Origin: Pocillopora verrucosa
Lineage: Eukaryota; Cnidaria; Anthozoa; Scleractinia; Pocilloporidae
Length of the DNA stretch: 64,000 nucleotides
Direction of reading: 5' to 3'
Assembly: GCF_036669915.1 (NCBI RefSeq)
Contig: NC_089318.1
Span: forward strand, 9,581,390-9,645,389
Shown piece after piece: positions 21,001-31,561 of the stretch (the first letter of the stretch is position 1; every line of letters starts with the position of its first letter). A program made the translations under genes and the position numbers. A model generated the notes under the pieces. It was not told the origin of the DNA, searched no databases, and worked only from the letters and a program-made list of their open reading frames with translations.

Positions 21001-22950
21001 TCTGTGAAGCAACAAAATTTTACAAGTCCCTTTTTCATCCTATATCCCTCTTAGCAAAGGTTGTACACAATCTTGCTTTGTCATTACTGAAGTGGAAAGA
21101 TCTACCAAAACCATCTGGTGAAGAATGTGAGGAGTTGGATTGTGAGAGGAACAAAAGTGCTGCTCATTTTCCAAATGTGTCAAGAGCCCTCCAAGCTGTT
21201 ATTATGATATCAACCATTTTTACTGAAGAAAGTTTAACTAAAATCTTACCTTGCCAATTTGATTTGGATAACATTGACACTTTTTTCCCAAGATGTTTGC
21301 AAATCTTGGACACTGCCTCATTTCCTACTCTGTTCAGGTGCAAAGGAGAGCTAGAGATAGCTATGTTGTTACATAGGATTGTGCAACATGGAACAGTAAC
21401 ATTTGAGCAGGCAAGATAAACTTCAACCTTGTTCCCAGGCACACCCTTGTTCCCAATTCCCAGAGCAAGAGAGAGAGTGAGACCCACAACATGGGGGTGA
21501 TAAGATGATGGAGCAAGGGAATGAGTTTTACAGCTCCAGTTAACTCTTTAATTCCCAAGATCTCAATAGTAATTCTCCTTACAGTCTGCCATACAGTTAG
21601 AACTTGAAATGTTAGTTTGGAGGATTTGATATTGGATCAACTAATAATTCCCTAATTGGTATTTTTCTTTATTCTCATCACCTATCTGGTTAATATTGTA
21701 TTGATATTGTAAGGAGAAATTCTGTCTTGGTCACTCATGGGAGTTTTAAAGGTTAATCATTTTCCACACTGTTCTCTTTACATTTCCTATGGCACAGACA
21801 AAGGAGAATTTTTTTGACAATCAGGAGCTTCTTAAATGGTGATCATTTCCTCTATTGTCATGAGATTTAAATTTGATTCAAGGGTGATCACACTAAACGG
21901 AGAAATTACAGGCCAGTCACCCTCAGGGGTTGAAGAGTTGAACATTTGGGCCACCCTTAAGGGAGCAGCCCTACTCAAGGGACACGAAGTTTAGTCTTCA
22001 ATGAAAAGCGCTCCTACTTTTATACTATGTCCCGCAGATGGTGCCTGTATTAATTCACTCTTATTTTAACCTTACCCTACCGGTTAGAACCACTAAAGTA
22101 CGTGTGAACTGCAAAAAAATATCGATCACGACCTTTTAATCACTAAATCACATATGTTGCATGAAAATATGCGATAACTGCACAAGCGGACGATCCTTGC
22201 TTTACGGCAGGAATACCTGCACCTCACAAACGCTGTGTATTTTCTTGTCTCCATCAGATATGTGAAGTAGCGGCCATGAGATACAAACAGTGGAAGAATA
22301 GAGAGCTCCGACAGCGGCAGAGAGCAAATTATAAACGTCTGTGGAACCACCTGCCCTTCATATGTGCCGTTCTGCAGCTGATGGTGCTGGTTGTTATTGA
22401 AGAATTGCATCAGCTTCCAAGGAGCTCGGAAAATAGGCATAGGAGTACATTCATCAAGTAAGCAGGCCGTTAATATTTTTTTTATTTTTAAGGAAAGATG
22501 AAGTGATTTTAGAGCTTAAAGCATATTATCAACATCGAATTTGGTCTCCTTCCTGACCTGTATACGTGTACCTGTATGTGCCAATTGTGTTTGTTTTCAT
22601 GCACTTTCTCTTCTCAGGGATACTTTTATCAATATCAGTATCTGGGAAACTACCCACCTACCCCTCCCCTAACCCAACAACTTAGGGTTAATGTTGGGTC
22701 AGGGGAGGGGTAGGTGGGCAGTTGCCCAGACACTGATATTGATCCTACTTTTCCAAGCCAAAGTAATGAATTAAAATATTTATTTTCTTTCGGCAGATTC
22801 TTAAAGCGATGTCTTCAATGCAGTGAAAATATGGAGTCGTTATCCAGTAAATCTAAAAACAAATGGGACGAATGCTGTTCTGTAGGAGAAACTTTTGTGG
22901 ATTGTGTGCAAAGTTATTATACTGAACTTCGTCATAAATTGGAATCATGA
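18094..22950 (+). CDS. ERMARD: ERMARD-like ER membrane RNA-degradation protein, 7 exons, 676 aa
   Basis: Exons: 18094-18265, 18768-19218, 19819-20076, 20226-20358, 20748-21410, 22258-22457, 22797-22950; the frame is continuous. Human ERMARD (C6orf70) is about 678 aa, an ER-membrane protein with a DUF4209-type region. Matching blocks: [11 protein letters not shown] with GPGEVP (exon 2; human LNLRNVLWHGF), [14 protein letters not shown] (exon 4; human LTAESTALYTTFDQ), [16 protein letters not shown] (exon 5), and [18 protein letters not shown] followed by a hydrophobic stretch [16 protein letters not shown] (exon 6) that is the likely C-terminal membrane anchor. Exon 7 has KSKNKWDE as in human. 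ATG 18094 is the first in-frame ATG of the exon. Intron 5 appears to use a GC donor (CAG-GCAAGA at 21411). The molecular function of the family is poorly defined. Confidence 0.93.
18472..18692 (+). repeat. MITE-like family A copy
   Basis: Nearly complete, in ERMARD intron 1: TTACACCCCAACACCAGTATGC, TTCTCCATACTGTTTTC, AGAAGGAGAATTTGGTTAGC, then GGAGAAATCAGATGTTAGTC and AGGGGTTAACC at the end. Confidence 0.7.
19541..19762 (-). repeat. MITE-like family B copy
   Basis: In ERMARD intron 2, reverse orientation: GAATTTCTCCCTACAATA, then AAGAACTGTCCAGCAGACAG, ending ACATGGGAGGTGGAGGTTAA. Confidence 0.6.
20460..20676 (+). repeat. MITE-like family A copy
   Basis: In ERMARD intron 4: TTAGCCCTTTGCACCCTAAA, AAGAGCTTCTTTAGTTGG, TTGTAAGGAGAAATTAGATG. 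The far terminus is weak. Confidence 0.65.
21540..21756 (+). repeat. MITE-like family B copy, full length
   Basis: One of the best copies, in ERMARD intron 5. It runs from TTAACTCTTTAATTCCCAAG to GGGAGTTTTAAAGGTTAA, with internal CTCCTTACAGTCTGCC and TATTGTAAGGAGAAATTC. The pair CTCCTTACA/TGTAAGGAG forms an inner inverted repeat. Confidence 0.75.
21757..21945 (+). repeat. MITE-like family A copy (truncated start)
   Basis: It follows the family B copy directly: CACACTGTTCTCTTTACATT, AGGAGCTTCTTAAATGGTGA, then CACCCTCAGGGGTTGAAGAG. Confidence 0.6.
22628..22743. mobile_element. Foldback MITE-like palindrome
   Basis: Two 52-base inverted arms (22628-22679 and 22692-22743) differ at about 4 positions and flank a 12-base loop. 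Ends are ATCAATATCAG; a C-rich run in one arm pairs with the G-rich run in the other. It lies in ERMARD intron 6, just before the last exon's polypyrimidine tract. Confidence 0.8.
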
Positions 22951-23008
22951 CGACCTTCGAAGCCTGCTTTACAGTATATTTAGCATGTTCATTCCAAACC
23001 TCGATTAG

Positions 23009-23311
23009 GTAATTAGTTGATTTAGCAACAGACAATTAATAATAAAAAAACGCGAAGATGAACCATACAGCGAACCTCGCACCACCTCGAATAAACATCT
23101 ACCTTTAAGGTAGGAAAAGTTAATAAGCGCCCAACCTCTTATAGGCAGCCACCCCTCCCCTATCTCACTAAAAAAAAGGAAAAAAACCTGAAGTGCACAA
23201 GAGGAGTATTGATTATCATCTCTCTACCGGCTTACAATCTCTAAATTCGCTGTATGGTTCATCTTCGCGTTTTTTTATTATTAATTGTCTGTTGCTAAAT
23301 CAACTAATTAC
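23009..23311. mobile_element. Foldback element with perfect 66-base arms
   Basis: Arms 23009-23074 and 23246-23311 are exact reverse complements over 66 bases, enclosing about 171 bases with no open frame. The left arm carries AATAAA about 90 bases after the ERMARD stop and may serve as its poly(A) signal. Perfect arms imply a recent insertion or homogenisation. Confidence 0.85.
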
Positions 23312-23847
23312 TAGTGAAATTATTGATAATTGAATATTTGCCCGGCCACAAATATGTGTCTACCGCGGATGAGCACCCACTACCAAAGTCCTAGAAACTA
23401 GAACACCCAAGGCGCTTAATCGAATGATAACGGTACTTATGAGACATTGAAAAAGAGAGTTGTATGACATCTTTGATTAATAAAAAAACACTAGCAATCC
23501 CTTATTTCATTAATGTTTTTAATGACATGCATGGACATCATTTCTTGACAAGTTTTCCTATTTTGGTAACGACTTTTCAAGTCTAACTCTATTCTTCAAT
23601 CAGAGGCGTCCTATTTCACAAGCTTGTCACAAGAACTATTACGTCACAGTTTATCAGTCGAAAATCAAATTGTAATTGACAAGTAAACAGTGCACCAGTG
23701 TTGTTGAACACGCTTTTAGATAAACCACTGTACACTTCACAACAGAGAGGCAAATCAGTTACTATATTACAGCATGCAACCTGCCTAAAAAGATGAAAAC
23801 AAAACTCAGGTTATTGATACTCTTTTTTTTTTTTTTTACAAAACAAA

Positions 23848-23910
23848 ACAAGAAGAAGAAGAAAGAAAAAGAGAAAGAGAAAGTGAACACGAGAAGAAGG
23901 AGAAGGAGAC
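23848..23910. repeat. Polypurine AG-rich tract
   Basis: AGAAGAAGAAGAAAG-type sequence followed by GAGAAAGAG and GAAGGAGAAGGAG units; low-complexity polypurine. Confidence 0.7.
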
Positions 23911-24209
23911 AATTTTTAAGCCTCCTCTAATAGCGACCTTCTCCTCGAGGCCCGAACTACTCACGTTTTTCAATTTTTAAAACTTCAGCTAAGATGTTTC
24001 AGCATGTCAATTGCAATCTGTGTTCGTATTCGTCCGAAACCACTTTCAGTTTTTTTGTTCTGTCACCACGTCTTTAGGGTTCTCCTAAACTCCTGAACAA
24101 CTAGGTGAAGAATTCATTCTATGCGAAGGAATTCCATCAAGAAGCGAAAAAATAACTCAAATATGCATGCATCTCTAGAGAAATTGAAATTACTGGGGTA
24201 ATGGAGCTC

Positions 24210-24385
24210 TTATCGATAAAAGTGCGGGAATCTCGCGTGACCAGGACGCAGTTGCAATTACTTTCGCATCTAATTGGTTGAGAGGGTGGTACGGGTGTTC
24301 TGCATGTACCAATGACAGAGCGAGGTAAAACCAACCAATGATACCTGGACTACTTTTGACACCCAATTGAAAAATTGTTCAGTAA
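24210..24385. repeat. Dispersed repeat D, copy 1
   Basis: Shares GCATCTAATTGG, GACTACTTTTGACACCCAATTG and GAAAAATTG-type blocks with 44055-44225, in the same order and spacing. The family is unnamed here. Confidence 0.45.
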
Positions 24386-24456
24386 ACTGAATTTATAAGG
24401 TTCGAATATTTGGGAAGTAGGAAAAAGCAGAACGAAAAGAAAAACCAAGTAATTGC

Positions 24457-27207
24457 CTACTTGAGAAACTTATGGATAAGCGTGACGATGAGAACAAGAG
24501 CTGGCACAGGATACCCACCCTTGTGTGTCCCAGGGACGCCACTGGGACAAGGTTTTGGCGTCAGTTCAGAAGTGAATTTCATATCCAAAAATCGCTTGAG
24601 GCTGGCAGGGAAATCTGTAAAATATCCATCAACCTGAAGATCAAAGAACTTTTGATACTCGTTATAATGATCTTGGGTGTAATTCCACGCCAAGTATTTG
24701 TCTTCGTTCCTGAACGTGTAAGCATGAACCACCAGGTTGTTCTTGCGTGCATTGGTGAGGAGATCGGTTGTTTTCTGCAGATAGCCATTACGCTGTGGTA
24801 TAATCAGGTTCTTCCAAACACCAATACCAGCACAGATAGAGGACAGTTCTTGGAGCTTTGCTTCAGGAAAGGGATAATCAAAAAGTTTCACCAAAGGCAG
24901 CTCGGTTTTCGTCTTCAATTCTCTAATGCTTTTCTCGCTGAAAGACTGTACATAACAAGGGGAGTCTTTTTTACGATATCCATTCTTGTGCAAAACGTCG
25001 AGAACCACATCCTCGAAAGTTGTGTTTTTACTTCGCAAAATTTCTAACGAATTTACCCACTCTGGATTTTTAATCTCAGGGTATATTCCTACAACTCTGT
25101 TGACAGATTTGGCGACATCAATGTACTCCTGAAGTGTAGGAATTTTAAACAAGCCGTTAAAATTTGGATCTCTGAATGGATACTTCTGATTAACGCCGAT
25201 GGTTTTGATCTCTGCCAAAGTGAGATCCACAGTGAAGATGTCGGTGATAGTCTTAGTAGTGTTTGAATAAGGTTGGAACACCTTGTAAGTCTTCACTTTG
25301 GAGTGAAGGGTTTGGTTTTCCCAGACATTAGTGGTGTGATTCAGCCAGCTCTCGTGGCGGCAAATGGGCACCAGATCCTTGGTGATACAGACATCGCATT
25401 CAATGTAGTCTGCGCCATCTTCAACACCCAACCTGTTCAAAACATAAGGAAGTCAGTCATTATTTATCGCGCCTGAGGGGGAGGGGGAGGGGCCGCACGG
25501 AGGGTTTTAGGGGGCCACACGGATGAAAGGAGGAGGATCAGTCGTCACCAACAGAGTATAAAGGGAGTACTACATACAAATTGGACTCAGTACCCCTGTT
25601 TCCAATGGGAGGGGGGTATGAGAATATTACCGAACCTCATTGGGGAATCAACTCGACTGATTTTATCGTGACATAACGAAAGTCTTCCGACATATAACGA
25701 AAACCTTCCCCACACTTCTTTCGTGTTCTAGCTGCTTCCTGCGTACTCAACAACAGAAGAGAGCTCAGTCAAGGCTTCTCTATTTGTTAATTCAAGAGAA
25801 CATGAGCTTACATACATCAATCGTGGTTTTAGGGTCTCTCTAGAAAGGTGCCAATGGATTAGAATGGACATAACATGGACATAAATTGTTTACAGTGGAC
25901 ATGATATAGTTAGGAAGCCTCTTTCGCGATTGGCAAATGAAGATGGCCTTCGATTCGCCCCAGTTTTCTCTGCCTCGAAGCTCAAGTGTTAAGGATTTTA
26001 TGTCATCAGTCCCTCATCATTAAGTGGGTGGCGATGAGAGCTCAAAAATGAGCTACAGAGTTCACATGAAAAGAAAATGTATCCTGCATATGACGACAAT
26101 AAAGAACAAACCAACAAAAGAAATAAATGAATGGACACAAAGACAAATGGAACAACTAACAATATCTGTATAGGCCATGTATTTAATGGGAAACGATTCT
26201 CCCTCCGGTGAAAAAACAAGCAAACCTCTCCATGATATTTGTTTCGTGTAACGCGTGTCACACAAAGAACGTCATATTTTAAAAATTCTCTGTGGCTCCG
26301 ATTGTTCTCAAAGCTACTGGCGACGATAAATCGCAACTGGCTAAACTTCCAGTCTCCAAGTGGAGCCCAGAGTTTTGTTACCTTTCAAGCACTTGACAAA
26401 CCTTTGAAATTCTTAAAACTGTTTTGTGTTTTTATGCTGCGGGTTACCCGCAAAGTCCTTCATGTGACAAATCGTAGCAATCCGCTTTCAAATGCAAACT
26501 GTAAGTTTGATTACGAACAAGTGTACTATAATTTCACGGCTGGTTTCGTTGCCTACCGAGGAAAGACGAACCTTAATTTTCAAGAAATCTGACTAAAGGC
26601 ATTATTTCACTCAGTCTTGTCAACTTTATTTGCTCAAATTTAAGACAACTCAATTTCTTTTAATACCGGTAAATCAGACGAAGCACTGGAGTGTAACCTA
26701 TTGTCCTTTGTGTTAAATATTACAAGGAAATAATTGATTAGTCAATGACTTTGTTTTTTGTTTTTTTTTCGTGTTAAAGTAGCGTGGGAAGCGATTTCAA
26801 GACCTATTCTTTTTTCTTTAGTCCCAATTTTCATGCAGGAACATAAATGATATAGGAATTGCTGTCTTTCACGCATCTCCACATTTTTATCATCAAAGGT
26901 CAACCTGTCATAATTATACTAGTTGCACTTAAAAATATTCCTTTCGATCTATATGACTGTTGTTATTTTGGCTCGCGAAACACGGCATAAAAGTCTCTGC
27001 ATTGCATTTTGTATCAAAATTCTTGCCTCTTTCGATCACGCAATGGTAATTTGAAAAGTGAAGTTCCTACCTGTATGCCTCAACGGTGTGTTCAGGTAAT
27101 CTACCGGAGCTGCCACGGTGTGCAATATTCAGTGGCCTGACAACCCGTTTCTGGGCGAAAGATGCTGCAAACGATATCAACAACAGAAACATCGCATGCT
27201 TTTCCAT
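24457..27207 (-). CDS. Secreted glycerophosphodiester phosphodiesterase, 2 exons, 370 aa
   Basis: Exons (5' to 3' on -): 27207-27071 and 25432-24457, phase 2 junction. The enzyme family hydrolyses glycerophosphodiesters to glycerol-3-phosphate and an alcohol. Exon 1 encodes a signal peptide (MEKHAMFLLLLISFAASFAQ-like; the genomic frame reads M-E-K-H-A-M-F-L-L-L-I-S-F) and the catalytic NIAHRGSSGRLPEHTVEAYR start. Exon 2 continues GVEDGADYIECDV (metal-binding E-x-D) and CITKDLVPICRHE (catalytic His). The late VDGYFTDFP motif is the usual end of the TIM barrel. The C-terminus finishes with a hydrophobic stretch PALVLIVTLIHKF, which could be a GPI-anchor signal or membrane tail. The architecture resembles the bacterial-type GlpQ group rather than the intracellular GDE forms. 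Which animal GDPD subfamily it belongs to is not settled. Confidence 0.9.
25433..27070 (-). other. GDPD intron
   Basis: A 1.6 kb intron. It begins beside a G-rich run near 25478-25495. Overlapping open frames on both strands at 25998-26592 lack splice or domain support; the minus-strand one is hydrophobic. I consider them chance. Confidence 0.55.
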
Positions 27208-30200
27208 GATTTCAAATCTGTATTGCTAAGACCGGAATAAAGTATTTAGGTCCGCGGTAACACTCTGCAAACGGCTGATTAGACAACTTAGTTGTTACTG
27301 GAGACTGTGGTATCAACAACAGAGGACTTTGGTCCCTCACGCCACCTCTGGTGGAATGCTTTCAATAGAGCTGTCGATCAAACTTATGAGGTATTGCGCA
27401 GTTGCGTTCCTCCAGGGGTTGCAAGTCCCAAGGAGGCACTTGGATATTTCTAGGGCACGAGCCCATAATGGGCCCCTGTCTAGGGCTATATGCAAGGTCA
27501 GACTTATTATGCTCGAAAATTCGAGCATTATGGTTTTACTCGTCAACCCTGAAAACATAGCATTATGCCTAATTTTGCAATATGCTTCCATTGTTTAGTA
27601 AGAGTGTTTGAGAATCCTTCAACCTCCTCTCCCCCCCACTCCGCAGCCCTACCACAGACAGGTAAATCTAACTAGGGATAAAAGCCTGGTATAAAAGGTT
27701 TACTGTACTTTGAAAAAAAATATATTGTACAAAATTTCCGGCTACACATATTTATCTCTTGTTAAATACGTAGGGTAGTAGCCAGGCCTTCAATGAAGTA
27801 TATATCCTTTTAAAAAATATAGAACAGTACCAGAAACTCCTACAAAGTAATGAAAACGACCCTACAAACGTTATTGTAGAAGTATATTAGAGACGCAGAT
27901 TAACGCGCTTATGCTCAATAATTTAAGCACTATCCTCGATGCTCTGATTATGCACTAAACGTCAGCTTTTCAAAATTCACCACGGAGGTTAAAATACCTC
28001 TGAAAATTTGTAGCGGAGAAACAACTTTTTAAGTCACAGATATTCATAATCCGCGCAATCATTAATAATAATAAAAAACCTAACCAAAATTTACGTACCG
28101 TTATATCTTCGTCCCTTCGACCGACCTAGCTCGAAAATTACCGTCTTCACTCCAAGATCACGTCCGTGTTTGTAAACACCCGTAATCAAAATCAAACCTC
28201 GGGAGGACTACACACGATCTGTAGTTAGAATACGATGCGAAGGTCTGAAAATATTGTCAAACTTGCGATGTATGTGCTAAAACATCACGGGGTAAGCCTT
28301 CAAATATCGGCATACAGGTAAGGGAAAAACAAATTGTCTTGCACGGTAATGCACGAGCAACGACTAAAACGCAAGAATGTTATAAAGGCTCTTAAAATTC
28401 CTCAACGAGTTGATTAATAGTCCGTTTTACAGTTTCGTGCTTGGTTGCGAAGCCTTTGACTAGGAGTGAGGTTAAGGGTGACCTTGTTATGATACAAAAA
28501 TTGCTTGGCAACTAAGTACACAACTGTAATATGACCTATGTCCAGTTGTGTGGGTGTGGGGAAAAAGAAACACCACGATTTTTAAGCCATCGGCAGCTTT
28601 ACAATCAAATTTTCCGTTTTTAAGAAAAGTAATAGAAAATCTTATAGTTTAAACTATGGGTCGGTGTTCCTGAGAAACAGGAATCAAAGCCGTAACACGC
28701 CCCTGGACTCTACCCTCGCAAAACTATTGACTTGAATTAAGAGAGAATGAATATCGATCCTCTTTTTCTCATGAACAAACGTTGTAAACACGCACTGACA
28801 TAGAAAGTTTTATAGTGGATATGTAAGTCCAGGAGTACAAAAAGAGAAACAAAAATAAAACTTTAATTGTTCAGCGTAGAGTTATTTGGGGTTGATGAAT
28901 TGTCTGAACTCATTAAAACTTAGCTCTTTTCCCTGATTTTGGCTCCTTTTCAAATCACTCCGTTTTTGTCTTCGTACGCAGATTGTACAATTATACTAGT
29001 ACTACTCGAAACTTAACTTTTTTTGCACTCAAGTTTAAGAAACTATGAGGCTGTTTACTTATCCACAGACCGGCTGTTTCCTGGTCGGAGGATTTGTATA
29101 TGATCTCAGTTTTCAAAGACAACCGTATAATTATTTTCCATGTACAACCAAATCGGGGCTCTCTTTGATCTAGGCGGTCCGCTCAGCTAAAATCACACAC
29201 CTAAGCATAACAAACATACGAAATACGACAAAGGAAATGAAAGTGGACTTCTCCTTTTTCATTAGTAAGCTTTGGTGTTAGAGGAACAGAAGGGAGTGTT
29301 AGCAGTAGTAGTTAGAAGCGAGCTTAAGAAGTAAGGACGGAACGCCAATGAAAACGTTGATCAAAAAAATGAATTGATTTTTTTCAGTTAGAATTTCCTA
29401 AATGGCTGGACATGTTAACCGTCTCTTACGGCGCTACACCTCAACTTCAGCATAAAGTGTGAGCAGCTTTGAGTTAAAAATGGAAACTGAAATCATTTGC
29501 TATATAGGGGTTTCCGTTCTCTGGCCATTCAAATTCTCGTGGTTTCACATTGATGTTTTGCAGAGGGGGCTAATAAATGTACAAAGTTTTAAGACGCACT
29601 TGATTAGCTATTCATTAGATCATTTGAAGGTGAAAACAAGATTAAAGCACTGTGAAAGTAAGGTGTTTTGCCATTGACCAAGAACACAAAGCAATAGACC
29701 CGGACCTCTCAAAGCAAAGTCCAGAGTACTAACCATAAATAAACTCATATAATATATTTATGAAAGATCAGAGGTTTTTGACAAGGAGATAGTCTTTTGC
29801 TTCGTCCTTGGAATACAGCTAAGTATTGCCAAAAGATCATGTGATCTCTTGGTATTAAGGGGGTTGTCTGTCATCATTTGCCAATCTTAATACCCCCTCC
29901 TAAGAACTTCCCTAAATTTGACCCAAGAAAAAATTTTCATAATGAGAAGTCTGGAATCTCCTGTAGGAAACTGAATACTGGAAGGAAACTGTTCACGAGT
30001 AGGTAAAACACAAAAACCAATAAATCAATGAGAAGAACACCCATTTCACTACAGTCAAACTACAGCTGCCTGATGCACCTTAAAAGCTAAACAATAGTTG
30101 ACAAGAGAGGATGTTCTTCACTCACCATCGTAATTTAGTATCCCTATAATTGCAAGTTTTTTCTTCTCTCTTTCCCCAGGCGCTCTCCTCGCGCTCAAAT

Positions 30201-30609
30201 GAGAATAAAAGTCAATACATTGCCACTAACAGTAACCGCTTATTAACTAATGTATGTGGTTTTCGATCGGCGGGGTTGGAACCGGGGTTGGAACCGGGGT
30301 TTCTATGGAAGAGAATGTAACGGGCGTTTCTTGATACATGAAAGAATACTGAGACTGTGTGTCTTCCTCATTTGCGAAAATCATTATCCGTCACGCCAAG
30401 CCTCCCCGGGGTTAGAGCTAGTCCTCACCCCCGTACCGAGGGTTAAGTTGTTCTCGCACCATTCCTGCGCCCACGATCGAACCTAACAGCGTTATGATGG
30501 TAACTAACGCAAGCTTCAATAATTTGGATGCGCTTTTTATCAAAATATATATATTGTATGACGAATAATTTTGAAAAAATAATTTGCTTGCGACAAAAAC
30601 TTCCTGTAG
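27208..30609. other. Spacer between divergent GDPD and cytochrome b5 gene
   Basis: No supported exon. A short ATG frame at 28235-28291 (MRRSENIVKLAMYVLKHH) ends at a good donor GTAAGC, but its phase does not join the 30610 exon. A small tandem of GGTTGGAACCGGG units lies near 30274-30300. The 5' end of the cytochrome b5 gene should lie in here. Confidence 0.5.
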
Positions 30610-31561
30610 GCTCCAAGGAGGGCGTCCTTCCTTTGATGGACAGATGGATCGTATGGTCTCTTTGAAAGAAATTCAGAAACACAACAAGGTGGACAACGCT
30701 TGGATAGTGATCGATGGGAAGGTAAAAACCACTGTATAATTTAGTTTAAATATTTAAAATTTTTCCAATTTTAGAGTTCGTTCCTCTCAAGAGATTGTAA
30801 ACTGATCTCTTGTTCCTCTTTGGTAGCTTGCATACGAATTCATCGCAGATTGTAGGCTAACTCTTAGTCTTGATTTTCCGTTTCATCCTTAGCTCACTGT
30901 GAACTTTTAACTCGGAATTTTGGTAGAGCTTGACTTTAAATTTGGTGTAGAGACATTCTTTCAATCCTAGACGTTACCAAACCGAAAAAAAGAGATAAAA
31001 AAATTGCATCATCCATTTCAAAAGTGCGATAGTTCACTCTGTACCATGATTTAGTTATGGGCTGAACACAGTTGTGTAAGATTGACCTTCATTAGTTGTT
31101 TGGTGCTTTTGGCCTCCAGAAATAAGACTTGCATTGAAGGCATTGGAAATGACAGGTGTGCTGAAATCTTTCTGCCATCTAGTTTTCAAAGAATCCTCTG
31201 GGAGATTTCAGAGTCCTTTTAAACAGAGTACCAATTTTGTAATCACAGTAGGTTGTTTTAGTGTCCTCTCTTCCTTGTAAGCAAGGCCATTGTTAGATAT
31301 TTCAAGAGAATATAATATGTGTTGATTGGCATTTTAAAAGGCTTTCATTTACTCTGTCTCCAGGTGTACAATGTATCAAGCTACATAGCTAGTCATCCTG
31401 GTGGGGATTCCATTCTTAAAAATGTTGGAGGAGATGCAACAGAAGGCTTCCACAACCAACCTGCACACAGAGTTGTTAAGAATCACATTGTTTCCTTGTT
31501 GCAAAAGTTTTATGTGGGTCTCTTGGCACCAGAAGAGGAAAACTTTGATAATCAACCATAG
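30610..31561 (+). CDS. Cytochrome b5 domain protein (5' end unresolved)
   Basis: Two exons, 30610-30721 and 31364-31561, joined in phase 0. The domain binds heme and passes single electrons to redox partners. The translated region reads MVSLKEIQKHNKVDNAWIVI-DGKVYNVSSYI, then SHPGGDSIL (first heme ligand His in HPGG), NVGGDATEGF and QPAHRVV (second ligand His), ending in YVGLLAPEEE and the stop. I use ATG 30644 as the minimal start (about 90 aa). The frame stays open to the acceptor at 30608-30609, so an upstream exon may add N-terminal residues. There is no C-terminal membrane anchor, unlike microsomal cytochrome b5. It may be a small soluble b5 or the b5 end of a larger fusion. Confidence 0.8.

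Larger units (their letters stand above)
22951..24456. other. Spacer between convergent ERMARD and GDPD
   Basis: Contains both 3' UTRs, a perfect foldback element (23009-23311), an A/G-rich tract near 23848-23910 and a dispersed repeat at 24210-24385. No coding exon is supported. Confidence 0.6.

Noticed and set aside
24472..25047. 191-codon plus-strand frame
   Set aside because: Antisense of the GDPD catalytic exon, which has clear family motifs on the minus strand.
25998..26592. Overlapping hydrophobic frames on both strands in the GDPD intron
   Set aside because: No splice context, no recognised membrane-protein family motif, and the two frames overlap each other.
28235..28291. Possible first exon for the cytochrome b5 gene
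   Set aside because: It has a good donor, but phase 0 joining to 30610 gives a stop within nine codons.
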